Shown: positions 52,360 through 62,190, counted from the first letter of the stretch. The stretch is DNA of 64,000 nt from Batillaria attramentaria (GCA_018292915.2 JACVVK020000056.1:2020001-2084000); one strand, 5' to 3'. Translations and numbers: made by a program. The notes: a model not told the origin generated them from the sequence alone.

Positions 52360-53178
52360 TTAGTCAAATAACGCCTCCCAATGTATACGCGGCGATTTAA
52401 AGTGTCGGGGTGATGGTGATGATGATGATGAGCGAATAAGAGGAGATTCCTGTCGACGACGACGACGACGAACGCGAGGGCGCGATCGGTCTGCTGTAAC
52501 TGAAGGCGTAGAGGGTGTTGCAGCATCCCTTAAAGACGACGCATGCCTGTTCCGTTGTAAGTAGTCCCAGCGCTTCAGGTTGCCTACAATTTCACGAGGT
52601 ACGTTGGCGCGTTTCAAAGCACGAGCAAATACATTCCACCCCTGCGGAGTTTCCACTTTTTTCCGAGCGCGTAGTACATCATTGACTAAATCAGACATAT
52701 TTGACCCGTCGATGGTTACGCCTTCGTATACCAACTGACCTCTTTCATCCCAGGTCAATTCAGGATCCTCTTTAAGATGCTCTAAAAGTAACCGCGCTTT
52801 CTTATGCATCGTTTTAGGAACACTGGCGAGGACACGGTTTTCTAATTTTTCTTCTAAGCTGCCAGCACTAGACGAAGGCGGTGCTGGCTGTGTTGCCGAA
52901 GCACTTTCAGCGGTGGTTGAAGCGATTTCCACTCTACCGATCGGTTTCTGACGGTACTCTTTACTAAAATGTCTGTAGCGGTGCAAAGCCTGTTCATAGC
53001 GTCTCGCTTTTTCCAACGGTTCTAATGCTGCATCTTGTAAAACTTGCGTTATCTCCTGGTCCAAACCGACAATATTCCCATTTAAAATATCCGTTACGGG
53101 TGGTGGTGGTGGTGGTTTTTGTTCTTGTCGTTTAAGCCATTCCGGGTCGACCAATACCATTTTCTTCGTGTACTCCAT
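52360..53178 (-). CDS. Conserved Polinton protein, 272 residues, copy C
   Basis: Identical at protein level to copy A (42286-43104): Pro-rich N-terminus, helical middle and Arg/Ser-rich tail. Function unknown. Eight bp after the 108-residue gene. Confidence 0.75.
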   Translation of the reverse strand: MEYTKKMVLVDPEWLKRQEQKPPPPPPVTDILNGNIVGLDQEITQVLQDAALEPLEKARRYEQALHRYRHFSKEYRQKPIGRVEIASTTAESASATQPAPPSSSAGSLEEKLENRVLASVPKTMHKKARLLLEHLKEDPELTWDERGQLVYEGVTIDGSNMSDLVNDVLRARKKVETPQGWNVFARALKRANVPREIVGNLKRWDYLQRNRHASSLRDAATPSTPSVTADRSRPRVRRRRRRQESPLIRSSSSSPSPRHFKSPRIHWEALFD

Positions 53179-53186
53179 TTTTCTTG

Positions 53187-53513
53187 TTATTGCCCGAGCA
53201 AAACTTGTCCTAGCACACCTAATACTGGACCTAACACAGCGCCGAGAAATCCACCTTTCTGCAAAAGTGCTTTTCGGCGCTTTAAAGAAGTTTTCTTGGT
53301 CGCCAAGGTTCTAAGCGTCTGTTTATGCGCACGAAGTTTTTGTTTCTGACGCGGGGTCAAACGCACACGCCCTTTTAAAATATTGAATGAACACTCGCAC
53401 AACGTTTGAATCAGTTCACGGTCCCCGGATCGGATAATAGCTTTCACGACTTGCGGTTTAGCTTTCGATAAAAATTTCAATAACGCCGCGTTGCGTTTTA
53501 GCCGCGCGCTCAT
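53187..53513 (-). CDS. Small basic Polinton protein, 108 residues, copy C
   Basis: Identical to copy A. Basic middle and hydrophobic C-terminus; ATGA overlap with the ATPase stop. Confidence 0.75.
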   Translation of the reverse strand: MSARLKRNAALLKFLSKAKPQVVKAIIRSGDRELIQTLCECSFNILKGRVRLTPRQKQKLRAHKQTLRTLATKKTSLKRRKALLQKGGFLGAVLGPVLGVLGQVLLGQ

Positions 53514-54130
53514 TTTTGAAGATAAGCGGTCACACCTTGAGGCGAAAAAATATCAGTTCGTAGGCGCAAATGTTCTGGTGTTTCTTGTCTGAGATCAATC
53601 AGCAAATAACCGTGACTTTTTGAAACAGCGTCTTTATATGCTTCTAACATATATTGAGTTTTTCCAGGGTACATTTGTTTTGCCAGTGCTGTTATTTGGG
53701 ACGCGTCACGCGGGTTTTTAAACACGACTAAATAATGACTGTTTAAGCTTATCGTTCGCTGTTCTTTGTTTTTTCCAAATAAATTTTGCACGATGTACAT
53801 AACGGAGATGTTCAGGTGATGACTTCCTTTCGTAAACAGCTGTGTCACGCGAGAATCGGTTTCATGCATGAGATCATCAATAATAAGAAGACAGCGTTTG
53901 TGACCTGTAAATTTCGACATATCAGGTAATCCCTCCTGAAATTGCACGCCACGCAGCTGTAGCTTGTCATATAACGGTTGCCAAACACCGTAACACCAAA
54001 TAATTTCCTCCGGCGCGGGGACCATAATATCCTTCAACCGATCTAAACACTGATTGACAAAATAGCTTTTGCCGCTTTGTGAAGGCCCTGCAATAAGACA
54101 GGTAAACGGATGCTGAAATCGCGGATCCAT
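53510..54130 (-). CDS. Polinton genome-packaging ATPase, copy C
   Basis: 206 residues, identical to copies A and B, Walker A and B intact. It is the first gene of the minus-strand block ATPase, 108, 272, integrase, membrane protein, penton, Gly-rich, capsid scrap, which is the most complete gene order in the window. Confidence 0.92.
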   Translation of the reverse strand: MDPRFQHPFTCLIAGPSQSGKSYFVNQCLDRLKDIMVPAPEEIIWCYGVWQPLYDKLQLRGVQFQEGLPDMSKFTGHKRCLLIIDDLMHETDSRVTQLFTKGSHHLNISVMYIVQNLFGKNKEQRTISLNSHYLVVFKNPRDASQITALAKQMYPGKTQYMLEAYKDAVSKSHGYLLIDLRQETPEHLRLRTDIFSPQGVTAYLQK

Positions 54131-54189
54131 GTCTGCTGGGTAACTGAGAGAAACAAATGAAAACCAACAGTTAAATATCATCATCATGT

Positions 54190-54385
54190 GGGACCCCTAT
54201 CCTAAATGGGAGGCGCTGACAGCTGTCACTTCATGATCTCCCTGTATTACCTCACTGAGGCTATGGCCGTGATCTCGGGTTAAGGTCAAATGGCTCCCGG
54301 TCTCCCTACCTAAATAGGGAGGCGCTGACAGCTGCTACTTTATGATCTCCCTGTATTGCCTCACTGGAGGCTATGGCCGTGATCT
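54190..54385. repeat. 110-bp subterminal tandem repeat, about two units, inverted
   Basis: As at 44114; broken at about 54386 by a duplicated ATPase leader. Confidence 0.85.
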
Positions 54386-54485
54386 GGTAAACGGATGCTG
54401 AAATCGCGGATCCATGTCTGCTGGGTAACTGAGAGAAACAAATGAAAACCAACAGTTAAATATCATCATCATGTGGGACCCCTAT
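54386..54485 (-). pseudogene. Duplicated 5' end of packaging ATPase gene
   Basis: Repeats 54102-54200 (ggtaaacggatgctgaaatc to ggacccctatcctaaatggg), that is, the first few codons and the leader of the ATPase gene. A local duplication within the repeat array. Confidence 0.85.
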
Positions 54486-54740
54486 CCTAAATGGGAGGCG
54501 CTGACAGCTGCTACTTTATGATCTCCCTGTATTACCTCACTGGAGGCTATGGCCGTGATCTCAGGTTAAGGTCAAATGGCTCCCGGTCTCCCTACCTAAA
54601 TAGGGAGGCGCTGACAGCTGCTACTTTATGATCTCCCTGTATTACCTGACTGGAGGCTATGGCCGTGATCTCAGGTTAAGGTCAAATGGCTCCCGGTCTC
54701 CCTACCTAAATAGGGAGGCGATGACAGCTGTCACTTCATG
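54486..54740. repeat. 110-bp subterminal tandem repeat, about two units, inverted
   Basis: Leads from the duplicated ATPase leader into the right terminal repeat. Confidence 0.9.
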
Positions 54741-55005
54741 ATCAGGTTATAAGGTGAAGCCCTGATTTTATAGGGTCGTTTCCTAAAGTTTACGTCATAA
54801 GGTTAAGGGCATGACCTGAAGTTATAAGGCTGTGACCTGAGGACGTGACCTCAGGTTAGGGCTATGACCTGAGGCTAAGGACGTGACCTCAGGTTAAGGA
54901 CGTGACCTCAGGGCCTTGACCTGAGGCTAAGGACGTGACCTCAGGTTAAGGTCAAACGGCTCCCGGCTCCCTGAGGGTTGAGGGGTCGCAACTTATACTA
55001 CTACT
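54740..55005 (-). repeat. Right terminal inverted repeat of Polinton
   Basis: Inverted image of 37764-38030, ending cttatactactact just before ACCGGT at 55006-55011. Confidence 0.9.
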
Positions 55006-55942
55006 ACCGGTGTAGCATCCGGTCCGGTCCCCCCTCTGAAGTAGTCCCCCGGGGGACCAATTCGTGGCAAAAACTGCTCTATAATGGTCCCCCCCTTAGA
55101 CATCCAGCCTCGTTTTCGACTGGTCCCCCTGGGCGATTTTGGTCCCCCCTCGCATCCAAAATAGGCCCCCTCTCGAACTGGTCCCCCTCTTTTCTAACCA
55201 ATGTAGAGCTATGTCAGTATTTATTTTTAACTTTATTGTTACAAAACTTTATTGTCCCCAAAAGCACAGGGCCATAGGAACATTTTTTTTCTTTTTTTTT
55301 CCGATTTATGTGCTTGTTGTTATTTTTGTGTGTGTGAGATATATTTGTTTGGTTGTGTTCTTGTTTCTTTCAGTTGTTTTTTTTTGCATTGGTTCTTTTT
55401 TGCTGTCCACATTTCCTGTCATTTTTTTTAAACTGGAAATAGCATTTAGAGAATAACATCAAAGACCAAGTATCTAATATTTTCTATACAACGCCATAGA
55501 AAAAATATTTCTTCAAAATTAAGTAAGTGTCCATGACATGAAAACTAGTTGCCACCTTTGGCTTTCAGCGTACTTCAAGTAGACAGTCAAGACTGAGTAC
55601 CAGTGTCTCAAATCATGACCCTTGAAACAACAAAAACAGCAGAAGACTAACAGTTCTCAGGCTGGTCTAAGGAGTGACACAAAAAACAGGAGCAAAGTGA
55701 TGTCCAAGATTCATTATATAAATTACTCTGTCTGTTTTCAATGGGGCCGATTGCCAAACTGGCCCGTATTTCAGCCACCTAGGTTGTCGGCCTGGAGCCT
55801 CTCTTGTGAACACATACACGGGCGTGTCCAAGAGGGTGGCTGCAGCAAATATCTCAACCTCGGTGGCCCAAGTACGGAATGAATTGTCGTGTACTTATAA
55901 TTATAGGCATGTTTGACACGAGTCACGTGACGTGTCAAGAAG

Positions 55943-56179
55943 CGTGGCGACCGTTTTCTCATCCCACAAAAAAAAAAAAAAAGAAAAGAGAAAACAAATC
56001 TAAACTTTTAAAAGTGATTTAACTTCGTAGATTTGCCGTTCTATGTAGCCTATACTTTTGTTTTTTAGTGGCGACCGTTTTCTCATCCCACAAAAAAAAG
56101 AGAAAATAAAAAACAAAAGTATAGGCTACATAGAACGGCAAATCTACGAAGTTAAATCACTTTTAAAAGTTTAGATTTG
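55943..56179. repeat. Nested hairpin and direct repeat within the fold-back element
   Basis: 55995-56070 and 56107-56179 are inverted copies (cttcgtagatttgccgttct and its complement). ggcgaccgttttctcatccc occurs twice, at about 55947 and 56070. Confidence 0.88.
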
Positions 56180-56262
56180 ACACTGTAACCTTGACCCAGT
56201 TCAAGATCATCTTGAATAACATCTCTGTACAAAAATGAAAATAATTATACATATAACGAAAG

Positions 56263-56264
<2 letters not shown>

Positions 56265-56301
<37 letters not shown>

Positions 56302-56417
56302 TGTGTGTTTGCGTGCGTGCGTGCGTGAGTGAGTGTGCACGCGTGCGTGCGTGCGTGCATAATGTGTGTGTGTGTGTGTGTGTTTGAGAGATGGGGGGAG
56401 GAGAGAAAGTGTGGGGG

Positions 56418-56455
<38 letters not shown>
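56265..56455. repeat. (GT)n, (GTGC)n and (GA)n microsatellites
   Basis: Simple repeats inside the fold-back element. Confidence 0.95.
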
Positions 56456-56458
<3 letters not shown>

Positions 56459-56726
56459 AGAGTCACGTTTTCTACTGAGTTGACACACACTATAACAATA
56501 AAGTTAAAAATAAATACTGACATAGCTCTACATTGGTTAGAAAAGAGGGGGACCAGTTCGAGAGGGGGCCTATTTTGGATGCGAGGGGGGACCAAAATCG
56601 CCCAGGGGGACCAGTCGAAAACGAGGCTGGATGTCTAAGGGGGGACCATTATAGAGCAGTTTTTGCCACGAATTGGTCCCCCGGGGGACTGCTTCAGAGG
56701 GGGGACCGGACCGGATCCTACACCGG

Positions 56727-58053
56727 CCGGCTTCGGCGCAGCCGGCCGGCGCTGCGGCTGCAGTAAATACACTGACACTGACTGACACACACAAACACAC
56801 ACTGACACAATAATAAATACATAAATAAAAGGTTTTGGCTAATTTTAGGTCTGCAACTGATCTGAAGTCCGTAAATGTATCAGTTCTCAAATGGTTTATC
56901 CCAGTACTGCTCGTCCTATTTTCATAGGTAACTTGAGCGCGCTGTCAACAGCAGTTGCAGACGTGAAACATTTTGCCCTTTGGATTCCAGTGGTTTTTAA
57001 ACGTCCCAATCGTTCGTGTGCTAATCTGTCGTTCAAAGTGAACTATCATCATTTACCGTGACTGGGGCACCATGCATTTTCTGCTCGAGCAGACCGTTTG
57101 ACTCTGAAGACGACAGCGTAAGTGCCATCCAACGCACGCCGAACAGACGTCAACTTTATCCGTAAATTGTTACTGGATAGCGTAGATTCCACTGATGGTC
57201 ACACATTGCAAATAAGTTGTACACTTTGGTTCTTACAGATGTAGGCAACATACTTCCTTCAAAATAATTCTGTTTCCAGAAGCAAGACATACACAAGCTG
57301 CATGACAAAAAATGAAGCCTCGAAAGTGTGATTTTGAAGTCTGGATACTAATGCGACGTCCTTGCAACCCCACAAAGTGAAATACATGTAGCAAAAAACT
57401 GTGCACTCTCTTATTCATGCCCTGCGCACGTCCTAAGAAAGGGTTAAAAAAAAGGTCATCCCTTAAGTCAAGTTTGCCATTTTGCCACACATCAAACATA
57501 CCTCTTTCCACCCAAAACCAAAAATTGGGGTAAAAAACAGGTAAAAGAGGGTGATAAGTTTTTGTTTTTGTATAAATTTTACAGAAAGGGTCGCCTTTAA
57601 TCTGCTTATAACAGCATACAGTGAATGAAATGAGAAAGTCCTCGTTACTTTCAATAATTTCTGAGATTGCTCTTATATGGTACTCAAGCCGATTTGTTCA
57701 GAGACACAAATGGTTGAAAGTTTTCAGTCCAAGCACTGTGCACATATCCAACTTTACCACAAAATGTTTGTAAACCTTTCTTCTTCTTCTTGTTCTTCTT
57801 CTATAAACAGTTCAGTGAATTTTTCGTGGTAGGAAGCACATTGCTGACCACCGACACAGCAACAGATTGAGTCATTGGTAGGGTATATAAATTATGCCTT
57901 TGTTTTTTTAATCAAAGTTGAATATGTATGTGTAGGTACTAATGGCATACATGAAAAATGTGTCCTTTTCGGTCTCCAGACTGCCATCCTTCAAGATGAC
58001 GGCCACATCAGGTTGATAAAGAGCTAAAGACTGCCACTGCAGATTCCAGACTC
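56727..58053. other. 5' flank of the MPPE1-like gene
   Basis: No other gene is recognised. An in-frame stop (TGA, 57997-57999) upstream of 58054 with no ATG between supports the chosen start. Promoter elements cannot be assigned. Confidence 0.55.
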
Positions 58054-58334
58054 ATGGCCTGTCGCATGTTGCTGCCCAGTGTTCTAGCCATGTGTCATTG
58101 CCGCAGACTGAAAGGAAACCGCCTTGTGCGGGTGGCCATCTTGATTCTGCTGCTTGTCCTGTACTGCGAGTGGCTGCATTATTTCGCTGTGCTGCTGCAG
58201 TGCACGTGGCCGAGGCTGCAGAAGTCTGTGGCGGGGGGCTGGAGTTCAAACACTGAAGACTTGAAGGTGATGTTCCTTGCTGACACACACTTGTTGGGCT
58301 TCCGAGAGGGGCACTGGTTCGACAAGGTGAGAAG
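58054..58334 (+). CDS. MPPE1: Metallophosphoesterase 1 (MPPE1/PGAP5-like), exon 1
   Basis: First coding exon of a type II membrane phosphoesterase. In vertebrates MPPE1 (PGAP5) removes an ethanolamine-phosphate side chain from the GPI anchor, allowing GPI proteins to leave the ER. The exon encodes a short N-terminal stretch, a transmembrane segment (VAILILLLVLYCEWLHYFAV) and the first metal-binding motif DTH in VMFLADTHLLG. It ends with donor AAG|GTGAGA in the phase that joins exon 2. Six exons are in the window (58054-58334, 59235-59305, 59775-59916, 61476-61662, 62110-62190, 63224-63346); all phases agree. Metal-site motifs DxH, GDxxDEGKW and GNHD are intact. The remaining exons (GHTH motif, second membrane segment) lie beyond the window. 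Confidence 0.93.
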
Positions 58335-58516
58335 GTGAGAGGGTCTGGACAAGGTCAAAGCTGCAAAGTTGTAGAGCAATTATTTAGAGCTTTCCTATAT
58401 TATTTGTTCCCATCCCAGGAGTTAAGTTCAAAGTTGCCATCATGAAGCATAGAACTGACGTTTCCTCTCTTTCATTTCCATCCAGTGAGCGTTGATCTAA
58501 TTTTAGAAATCTATTT

Positions 58517-59100
58517 TACAGTCTTCACAAAAAGTTAAGGACCAGTCAACATGATGGGTGACAGTTTCAATCAAAAAAAAAAAATAAATAAACGAATAAG
58601 ATTTTTCCGGTAAAAGTTGGTAGCAAGGTTAAGGGGTAATTAGTGAACATGGCGACCACTGTGTGGATGGCACGTGCGCGTCACACAGCATGCTTGGCGC
58701 GTGTGAAAATCTGCAATTTCGGCAAAACTAGACCGAGTTTCAGTGTTCAGTGAGCGATACCAGGGGCTTTCTGCATGGCCAAAATGAGATGCACATCAAA
58801 GAATGCATCCCTGGTTATGAACTGAGCTCATTTGTTTGCCTACATAAGCCGCCGTTTCAGCAATGTTCAGCACTACACCAGCATGCCACCACGACAAAAG
58901 TTGAATGATTTCGACCGGACCCGAGCAATTGCCTGGCTGCAGGATGGAGTTGGCGTGCACGAAGTGGCCTGCAGACTGCAGGTCTCACACTCCATCAACA
59001 CACGGCTGAGGCAGCGGTTCCATGCGACAGGAAGAGTCCAGGAAGGGGGTTTTTTGTCTGCATATTTGCAAGTGGTCCTTAACTTTTTGTGAAGGCTGTA
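58517..59100 (+). mobile_element. Tc1/mariner-type deletion derivative
   Basis: The ends tacagtcttcacaaaaagtt and aactttttgtgaaggctgta are inverted repeats continuing to aaggacca, flanked by TA. Inside is a fragment (58883-59092) starting MPPRQKLNDFDRTRAIAW, which reads like the N-terminal helix-turn-helix of a transposase; the catalytic domain is missing. It lies in intron 1 of the MPPE1-like gene. Confidence 0.8.
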
Positions 59101-59234
59101 GATGTCTGCCTTTGGTTGTTGATTACAGCAGTTACTGTATTATCTTTATCTTTATCAGCCTGTGGTTTCATTTCTCTACAGTCATGCTGTGCTGTCAGAA
59201 AGGAACTCATATACTAGCTTTGTTTCATTTTCAG

Positions 59235-59305
59235 AGAATGGCAAATGCAGAGAGCTTTCCAGACAAGCATGCTGTTGCATCGCCCAGATGTGGTCTTCAT
59301 TCTTG
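59235..59305 (+). CDS. MPPE1: MPPE1-like, exon 2
   Basis: 71 bp between acceptor ttttcag and donor G|GTGAGT; encodes [11 protein letters not shown] and PDVVFIL, leading to the GD of the second metal motif, split by the intron. Confidence 0.92.
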
Positions 59306-59774
59306 GTGAGTTGCATCTGCAATGCTTTCAACTTTAATTTGTAACTTTTGTTTGTTTTGTTGTTTTTGTTTTTGTTTTGTTTTTTTGTTGTTGTTTTTAT
59401 CCGCACTTTTCCATCACCTCCTATGTCAGTAATTGGAATTATTAGAACAAGTCATTGCAGCTGAATCCCACTTTTCTCTTTCCTTTCTGAGTAGATATTC
59501 TCAGCACTCCAAAATACATGTGTTATTGAGTTTGCATAGGAAACTAATGCTGCACTTAAAAGTACCATCAAGTTCAGGTTCTCAGGTACCCAATCATGGC
59601 AAGTGCTGTTTAAATTGAAGCAGTATGTCTGCTGTGACTCTGAAAAAGGACCTAAGCACGTATCAGTTTCACAGTGCTCAAGCCCTTTTTCCCAGGTAAC
59701 AGTAGACAGCTTTGCATTATGCACGAGACAACCTGTGTATTTCATACATGTACGTAACAATTGTATGTTGTCAG

Positions 59775-59916
59775 GTGATTTGCTAGATGAAGGGAAATGG
59801 TGTGATGATGATGAGTTCCAGTATCACGTGGAGAGATTCAACAGCATGTTCTCTGTCCCCTCCGGCACACAGCGCCATCTAGTCGTTGGAAATCACGATA
59901 TCGGATTTCACTATAT
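59775..59916 (+). CDS. MPPE1: MPPE1-like, exon 3
   Basis: 142 bp between acceptor tgtcag and donor AT|GTACGT. It encodes DLLDEGKW (second metal motif), VERFNSMF and VVGNHDIGFHY (third metal motif). Confidence 0.93.
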
Positions 59917-60217
59917 GTACGTAACGCAAACTAGTGTTGCATTTTGGCAACAGTTTGAAATTCTGGCGTTTTAGAATATTACAGGATGGTATGCATCTCT
60001 TCTCCCATGCTGTTCTCAAAATAGAGAATGCTAAAATTCTACAATAACAGTGCTTCTCTTTTTTTTTTCTTCTTCTTTTTTTTTCCTTTTTTTTTTTTTA
60101 GGTGGCAACATTAGTAAAACAAATGGCCCCAAATCACTTTTTTCTGTTCTTGGAGGGAGCTGGCATAACCAGGCTGGTAGAGTGCCGTTCAGTCAAAGTG
60201 TTCTTCTTCTTTTTTCT

Positions 60218-60548
60218 ACTACATTATTGTCCCTTTCGGGAAATTCAGGCAGATTCCCCCCAGGGAAGTGCATCACCTCGGTGCAGTGCCAACCAATACC
60301 TAAACCGTTTTTTATTTTGTTGGGGGCGAGGGGGGGGGTTGGAGGGGGGGGGGGGTTGGAGGGGGGGCACCCAATACCTAAACTGTTTTTTATTTTGCTG
60401 GGGGGGGGGGGGGGGCAGATAACCCGGAGAGAAACCCCCGATGAGCAGCCCAGTAGCCAGGATGAACTGGTATCGCATATCACAAGCTCATTCTGGGCAC
60501 GAACCCACACTTCATAGCTTTGACAGCCATTCAGTAGCACAGCAAACA
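60218..60548 (-). repeat. SINE family D, copy 2, with poly-G expansions
   Basis: Matches 7959-8232 (ttattgtccctttcgggaaa; taacccggagagaaaccc; gcacgaacccacacttcat) but carries G-rich insertions and a duplicated segment at 60296-60390. It lies in intron 3 of the MPPE1-like gene. Confidence 0.8.
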
Positions 60549-61475
60549 ACAGTTGTTCACACTGTCTCATGCTCAGTAGAATATATGCCCTTTCTGAACA
60601 CAGCCTGTGACAGTAATCACTACATAAGTGTATGAACAGTGAGGGAAGATAAATAACAACAAAGGGAGTATCCAGTGAAGATAATGATCAACCAGTAGGT
60701 CATACCGGTAACCGGTTTCGTACCAGTAACTACTGGAGAACGCAGTGACAGTAGTTGAGTTCCTGACTGGCAACCACAGTTTGTCCTGGCTTTCTACCTT
60801 ACAAGGATTTTAACCCCTCAAGCTGAAACCAAAAAACTTCCTATTTCATCAGTGATCGCGCTAGGAATTTTGAAAACCGGTTCCATCAGGGACTACCCCA
60901 CACTGTCACTCAACATGTGTGGGAACCGGTCCCACGAAAATTAAAACCAGTGATAAGAATTACACTGCAAATCGACCTTACCTAAACACAATCACAGTGT
61001 CACAACACTGTATCGGTATGAGAAGTAAAGATAGCAGCAAGTCCATCGCAAGAACAAAGAAGCCCTGGCCAGTGGGGAACAAAGTATTGTGACAGTAATT
61101 AACGTTCGCTGAAACTGGGAACCCCCCACCCCTATCAGAGGCCACAGTGTTTACCGGTCCCAGCAAATTACAACCGGTCCCTGGGACCGGCAGCTCCAAA
61201 TTTTTCCGGTATTCTGGTTTTGCAAACGGTATTTTACCGGTAATTACCAGTTAACGCAATCACTGTTCATGCGCTACTGACAGTTCAGCCGCTTGAAGTA
61301 CATTCCACAGTTCCACATTCAATTTCTAGCCTTCATGCCTAGCATTTTTTCAGAAATATTTTGTAAATAATCGTGGCCTTTGTTTTATCTGATTTTTGAT
61401 TTTTTTTTTTTTTTTTTTGGGGGGGGGGGGGGATTTCTTTTTCTTCATGGTTTGTGACCTCTATTCTTTCTTCAG
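60549..61475. other. Rest of intron 3
   Basis: Non-coding; several ccggt-rich short repeats near 60700-60960 and 61140-61250 (accggttt, accggtcc) and a poly-T/poly-G tract at 61400-61432. Confidence 0.6.
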
Positions 61476-61662
61476 GATCACATCACATAAAAAGTTCAGG
61501 TTTGAGGAAGCGTTTGGTTCGCCAAGTGTGGCAGTGCTACACATTCAAGGTGTCATCTTTGTTCTGCTCAACTCTATGGCAATGGAAGGAGACGGTTGTG
61601 ACTTGTGTACTGAGGCAGAAGACTCTTTGCAGAAAGTGTCTTTACAATTGCGCTGTGCTAAG
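61476..61662 (+). CDS. MPPE1: MPPE1-like, exon 4
   Basis: 187 bp between acceptor tttcttcag and donor AAG|GTTTGT; encodes KFRFEEAFGS, VIFVLLNSMAMEGDGCDLC and LQLRCAK, matching the central part of MPPE1. Confidence 0.92.
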
Positions 61663-62109
61663 GTTTGTACAGTTGTTGGTTTTGGTGGTGGTGGTTTCTG
61701 ATTTTGTTCTTGTTGTTTTTTTTTTCTTTTCTTTCTTTTTCTTTCCTCTTTTTTTGTGTTTTTTTTTGTTTTTGGGCCTTGTTTTGTTTGTTTGAGGGGT
61801 TTTTTTGTTTGTTTGTTTTTTGTTATTGGTGGTGTTTGTGTGTGTTTCCTAAGTAATTAACATTTTGGGGTGGTTCGAAAATGATCTGCATTTTAATTGG
61901 CAATAAACAGCAGCACAAAATCTACGGTGGAATGTGAGAAAATAGAGGTGTTTTTTATTGTTTTGTTTCAGGTGTTGTTAATGCGCTGATCACTCCCCAA
62001 CACTTGCACACATTTTATAAAGATGGACAGACGTACAGTAGTGAAACTGACAAGTTACACGGGAAATCCTTGATGTGTGTGCTACATGGTTTTGTTTACT
62101 CTACTTCAG
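61663..62109. other. Intron 4
   Basis: T- and G-rich low complexity at 61680-61850; no separate gene. Confidence 0.7.
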
Positions 62110-62190
62110 GGCACAGTCACAACAGAGCGTGAGAAAAAACGATGTCAAAATTTTGAAAAATTCCAGTACAGCCAACCTGTACTTTTACAG
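62110..62190 (+). CDS. MPPE1: MPPE1-like, exon 5
   Basis: 81 bp between acceptor tacttcag and donor CAG|GTGAGT, phase 0. It ends SQPVLLQ, leading to the HFPLYR block of the next exon. Confidence 0.88.

Larger units (their letters stand above)
37764..55005. mobile_element. Composite Polinton/Maverick element, 17.2 kb
   Basis: Bounded by inverted termini (agtagtataagttgcgaccc at the left, gggtcgcaacttatactact at the right) and a direct repeat, ACCGGT, at 37758-37763 and 55006-55011. Six-bp duplications and AG...CT termini are Polinton hallmarks. Inside are a DNA polymerase B fragment, RVE integrase, FtsK/HerA-type packaging ATPase and capsid-related genes, which define the class. Extra terminal repeats at 44640-44902 and 47242-47500 divide it into copy A (37764-44902), copy B (44903-48261) and copy C (48262-55005). 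No protease gene, no full major capsid gene and no polymerase N-terminal half are present, so it is not autonomous as it stands. Confidence 0.92.
55007..56726. mobile_element. Fold-back element with ~235-bp inverted arms
   Basis: Left arm 55007-55241 (ccggtgtagcatccggtccg onward) and right arm 56494-56726 are near-perfect inverted repeats. The interior (about 1.25 kb) has no transposase; it holds a second hairpin, a direct repeat and (GT)n/(GA)n tracts. The arms are rich in ggtccccc / gggggacc. Confidence 0.9.
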
